DNA of 64,000 bases from contig CBDCTQ010000055.1 of NCBI GenBank assembly GCA_965222105.1, positions 62,001-126,000 of the forward strand, in the 5' to 3' direction. Numbering within the stretch: position 1 is the stretch's first letter; each line of letters begins with the position of its first letter. The position numbers were made by a program, and so were the translations under genes. The notes beneath the pieces were generated by a model. That model did not search any database. It was not told the origin of the DNA and saw only the letters and a list, made by a program, of their open reading frames with translations. The stretch is from CALGLS01 sp965222105. Lineage in GTDB: Bacteria > Bacteroidota > Bacteroidia > Chitinophagales > Saprospiraceae. Below are positions 61,950-64,000 of the stretch, piece after piece.

Positions 61950-62828
61950 ATGGATTCGGTAAAAAAAGCCTACCTTCAACTACACCTGGCCGTCGTCTTG
62001 TTCGGCTTCACCGCCATCCTGGGCGACCTCATCACCCTATCGGCCATAGTACTGGTGTGGTGGCGGGTATTGATCACCAGTGTAAGTCTGTTGTTATTGA
62101 TCGACTTTGGCCGACAGCTTCTACTGATTCCGCGCCGGTTGGTCGGGCAATATATGGCCATTGGCGTGGTGGTGGCCCTGCATTGGGTGTTCTTTTTTGC
62201 GGCCATCAAATACGCCAATGCTTCCATCTGTTTGGTTTGTCTGGCGACGACGTCTTTCTTTGCGGCCATCCTCGAACCGCTGATGAGGCGGCGGCCCTTT
62301 CAATGGGTCGAGCTGGGGTTGGGGCTGGTGATCGTACCGGCGATGGCGCTGATCGTCAATACCACCGATTTGAGTATGAAGACGGGGATTTGGATGGGCT
62401 TATTGTCGGCCCTGCTGGCGGCGGTTTTTTCGATTTGGAATAAAATACTGGTGGATGAAACAGACGCCCTGCAGATCACCTTTCTGGAGTTGGGGAGTGG
62501 TTGGTTGTTTCTGACCTTGTTGATGCCTTTTTATCTGGGAACTGTTGAAGAAGTATTGTTTTGGCCGACCTCATCCGACTGGCTTTATTTGTTGGTGCTG
62601 GCGCTGTTGTGTACCACCCTGGCTTATGTGCTGTCGTTGCGGGCCCTTAAATACATTTCTGCTTTTGCGGCAACGCTGACTGTCAACCTGGAACCGGTAT
62701 ACGGCATTGTACTGGCCTGGCTGATACTAAAGGAAAATGAAGAGTTGGACGGAAATTTTTACCTGGGTGGAGCGATTATTTTACTGGCGGTGATGAGCTA
62801 TCCGTTTTTGAAGCGTCGGCTGGGATAG
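61950..62828 (+). CDS. EamA-family (DMT) transporter
   Basis: 292 residues, ten hydrophobic segments in two EamA repeats (about 10-140 and 150-290). The ends of the repeats carry typical motifs (FFFAAIKYANASICLVCLATTSFFAAILEPLM; ALKYISAFAATLTVNLEPVYGIVLAWLILKENEE). Expected to move a small metabolite; given the operon, perhaps a sugar or uronate, or to be an exporter of a related compound. It starts 9 bp after galU. Confidence 0.85.
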   Translation: MDSVKKAYLQLHLAVVLFGFTAILGDLITLSAIVLVWWRVLITSVSLLLLIDFGRQLLLIPRRLVGQYMAIGVVVALHWVFFFAAIKYANASICLVCLATTSFFAAILEPLMRRRPFQWVELGLGLVIVPAMALIVNTTDLSMKTGIWMGLLSALLAAVFSIWNKILVDETDALQITFLELGSGWLFLTLLMPFYLGTVEEVLFWPTSSDWLYLLVLALLCTTLAYVLSLRALKYISAFAATLTVNLEPVYGIVLAWLILKENEELDGNFYLGGAIILLAVMSYPFLKRRLG

Positions 62829-62911
62829 ATGAAGATTGTTCGAGTTTACGAAAAAGAACAAAAAACGAGTACAGGATATTTTCCGATGAGGATCGAAACC
62901 AGGAAGGACTC

Positions 62912-62985
62912 CAAGCCTGTCCAGTGGTCAGACGATCACGGAGTTTTCTTTGTGCAACTTCATGTCTTTGTGTCTCTGTAGTTAC
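62912..62985. repeat. Relic of the CACAAAGA-type dispersed repeat
   Basis: AGCCTGTCCAGTGGTCAGACG matches the G-rich block at 35514-35533 (CCTGTCC.G.GG.CAGACG), followed by TCACGGAG and then CTTTGTG and GTCTTTGTGTCTCTG. The same order of motifs as at 35498-35580, so the two are degenerate copies of one element. Confidence 0.5.
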
Positions 62986-63021
62986 TATGTTATGATGACA
63001 GAGAAGGATTGTCCCTCATTC

Positions 63022-63065
63022 AAAAAAGCAAAACGGCCTCCAACAAAAAATCTGCTGGAGGCCGT
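63022..63065 (-). terminator. Hairpin terminator
   Basis: A perfect 10-bp stem ACGGCCTCCA (63033-63042) with TGGAGGCCGT (63056-63065). On the minus strand it is followed by TTTGCTTTTTTG, so it fits an intrinsic terminator for the S41 protease gene read from 64000 leftward. It lies about 170 bp after that stop. Confidence 0.75.
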
Positions 63066-63149
63066 CCTGTTTCGGCAAAAGGTATAAATATCTTTCTTAA
63101 GCTAAATTGCAAATTTAATTATGATTTTCCTTTCGCGCACCCTTTGATC

Positions 63150-63174
63150 CCTACCTAGCCTGCCGGTAGGCAGG
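63150..63174. repeat. Short palindrome CCTACCTAG...CCGGTAGGCAGG
   Basis: CCTGCCGGTAGGCAGG core (about 63159-63174) extended by CCTACC on the left. Similar to the 59129-59155 palindrome; a possible REP-like class. Confidence 0.45.
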
Positions 63175-63233
63175 AAGGGAAAGTCCGCCCGCGGATTCGC
63201 TGTTAACTTAGTATTTGCATATAAATATCGACG

Positions 63234-64000
63234 TTACTTACCAAGCAGCTTATTGTATCGGCCCGTATCCGTCAAAATGCTGACGGCCTCTTTGATCTCT
63301 TCATCGTTTTTGAGGCTCATCATAATTTTGCCTTTCTGGTGGTAATAACGGCTGGCTATTTCTTTTTCGATCAGGTCGACGATGCGGGCCTTATTTTTAT
63401 TGAGTTCGTCTTTGTTCTGCTGCTTTATTTTGCTCTGCAAGGCGTTGTATTCCGGCTGAACGGTGCTCCAGAGGTTCTCTTTCTCGGCCTTCTTTTTCAG
63501 GTCGGCCAGCATTTGTTCGGTATCCGTTTCGTACTGATAATTTTTATTTTCGAGAAACTTTACAAATTGATCGAAGTCGGTGAAGTTGAAATCTTCTACC
63601 GCAGCGATGCTTTCCTTGCCGACGCAGTATTCGGTAACGAAATCGAAAATGAGGTAATTTTCCATCAGACTGTTGATGATGCCCTCGCCCTTCGACTTGT
63701 CGAGAATGATGTCGGCTTTCACGCCACCACCGTCCAGCACTGTTCGCCCTCTTCGGGTTTTGAAGGCCGTGCGCTCTTCGTCAGGGATGTCGATGGGAGC
63801 GCCGTCGCTATAGCTTACCCCCTGGATGCATCTGCCACTGGGGATGTAGTATTTTGCGGTGGTCAATTTTACTTTGGAGTTGTAGCCTACGTCGCGGGTG
63901 TTCTGCACCAGCCCTTTGCCGTAGGAACGCTGGCCGATGAGTACGCCGCGGTCGAGGTCCTGGATCACACCCGATACGATTTCGGAAGCCGAAGCCGATC
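63234..64000 (-). CDS. S41 C-terminal processing protease, C-terminal part (5' end outside window)
   Basis: The frame stays open to the last base. Visible part: SASASEIVSGVIQD (catalytic Ser in the middle of SAS) and YGKGLVQ with the catalytic Lys 25 residues later, the Ser-Lys dyad of CtpA/Prc enzymes. Next come the GVKADIILDKS segment and a long charged helical C-terminus (DLKKKAEKENLWSTVQ...). Expected to be a periplasmic tail-specific protease with a PDZ domain upstream. At least 255 residues of the full protein. Confidence 0.9.
   Translation of the reverse strand, partial: SASASEIVSGVIQDLDRGVLIGQRSYGKGLVQNTRDVGYNSKVKLTTAKYYIPSGRCIQGVSYSDGAPIDIPDEERTAFKTRRGRTVLDGGGVKADIILDKSKGEGIINSLMENYLIFDFVTEYCVGKESIAAVEDFNFTDFDQFVKFLENKNYQYETDTEQMLADLKKKAEKENLWSTVQPEYNALQSKIKQQNKDELNKNKARIVDLIEKEIASRYYHQKGKIMMSLKNDEEIKEAVSILTDTGRYNKLLGK

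Larger units (their letters stand above)
62829..63233. other. Intergenic region with repeats and terminator
   Basis: 405 bp between the convergent EamA and S41 genes. Contains a CACAAAGA-type repeat relic (62912-62985), a strong hairpin (63033-63065) and a CCTGCC/GGCAGG palindrome (63150-63174). No ORF or RNA gene recognised. Confidence 0.6.

Overview
The window reads as about 64 kb of a Bacteroidota chromosome, most likely class Saprospiria (Haliscomenobacter/Lewinella-like). This assignment is inferred from gene content: a TonB-dependent receptor paired with a DUF4249 lipoprotein, secreted proteins ending in type A and type B sorting domains of the type IX secretion system (T9SS), many lipoproteins, promoter-like TAnnTTTG boxes, few purine-rich ribosome binding sites, and frequent ATGA or TTGA stop/start overlaps. 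No rRNA, tRNA, CRISPR array, prophage or complete insertion sequence was seen.

Layout. 1-5158: end of a TonB receptor, DUF4249 lipoprotein, PhoD-like phosphatase and a thioredoxin-fold lipoprotein/periplasmic protein. 5641-15463: an accessory envelope cluster with two lipoproteins resembling planctomycete DUF1549-type helical modules, a Tat-exported DUF1501 protein, a haem-motif lipoprotein, further lipoproteins and two T9SS type B surface proteins. 15507-24729: M42 peptidase, polysaccharide flippase, ComF, HtrA protease and NAD kinase, interspersed with two ATPase-nuclease genes of the AAA/PD-(D/E)XK kind. 24729-35449: BamA/TamA-like protein, CBS protein, SpoIIE phosphatase, peptide-type ABC permease, a tRNA-queuosine mannosyltransferase-like enzyme, PrsW protease, a T9SS amidase, MazG and Dtd. 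35666-41929: a divergent SRAP protein, then a strong origin-of-replication candidate (seven DnaA-box-like 9-mers in 272 bp plus AT-rich tracts), haem A synthase, a hydrolase, an M1 peptidase and three parS-like 16-mers. 41570-46360: thrA-thrB-thrC operon. 46375-54815: two copies of a 166-bp TA-flanked MITE, YbeY, a DPP-IV-type peptidase, a two-component system and two prenyltransferase-repeat proteins. 55026-62828: FAD oxidoreductase plus Nramp-like transporter, then a compact sugar operon (Gfo/Idh oxidoreductase, TIM-barrel isomerase, glucuronokinase-like GHMP kinase, GalU-like nucleotidyltransferase, EamA transporter). 63234-64000: the end of an S41 C-terminal processing protease.

The most important observation is that DnaA-box-like sites and parS-like sites lie within 5.5 kb of each other, suggesting that the window holds the replication origin and the chromosome-partition centromere. 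Other points of interest are the plant-like uronate activation pair (kinase and uridylyltransferase), the bacterial QTMAN homologue, the SRAP protein lacking two catalytic residues, the Nramp-like carrier lacking both metal-binding motifs, and an unusual density of palindromic intergenic elements. All functions are assigned by reading translated sequence and recognising motifs; no database search was run.
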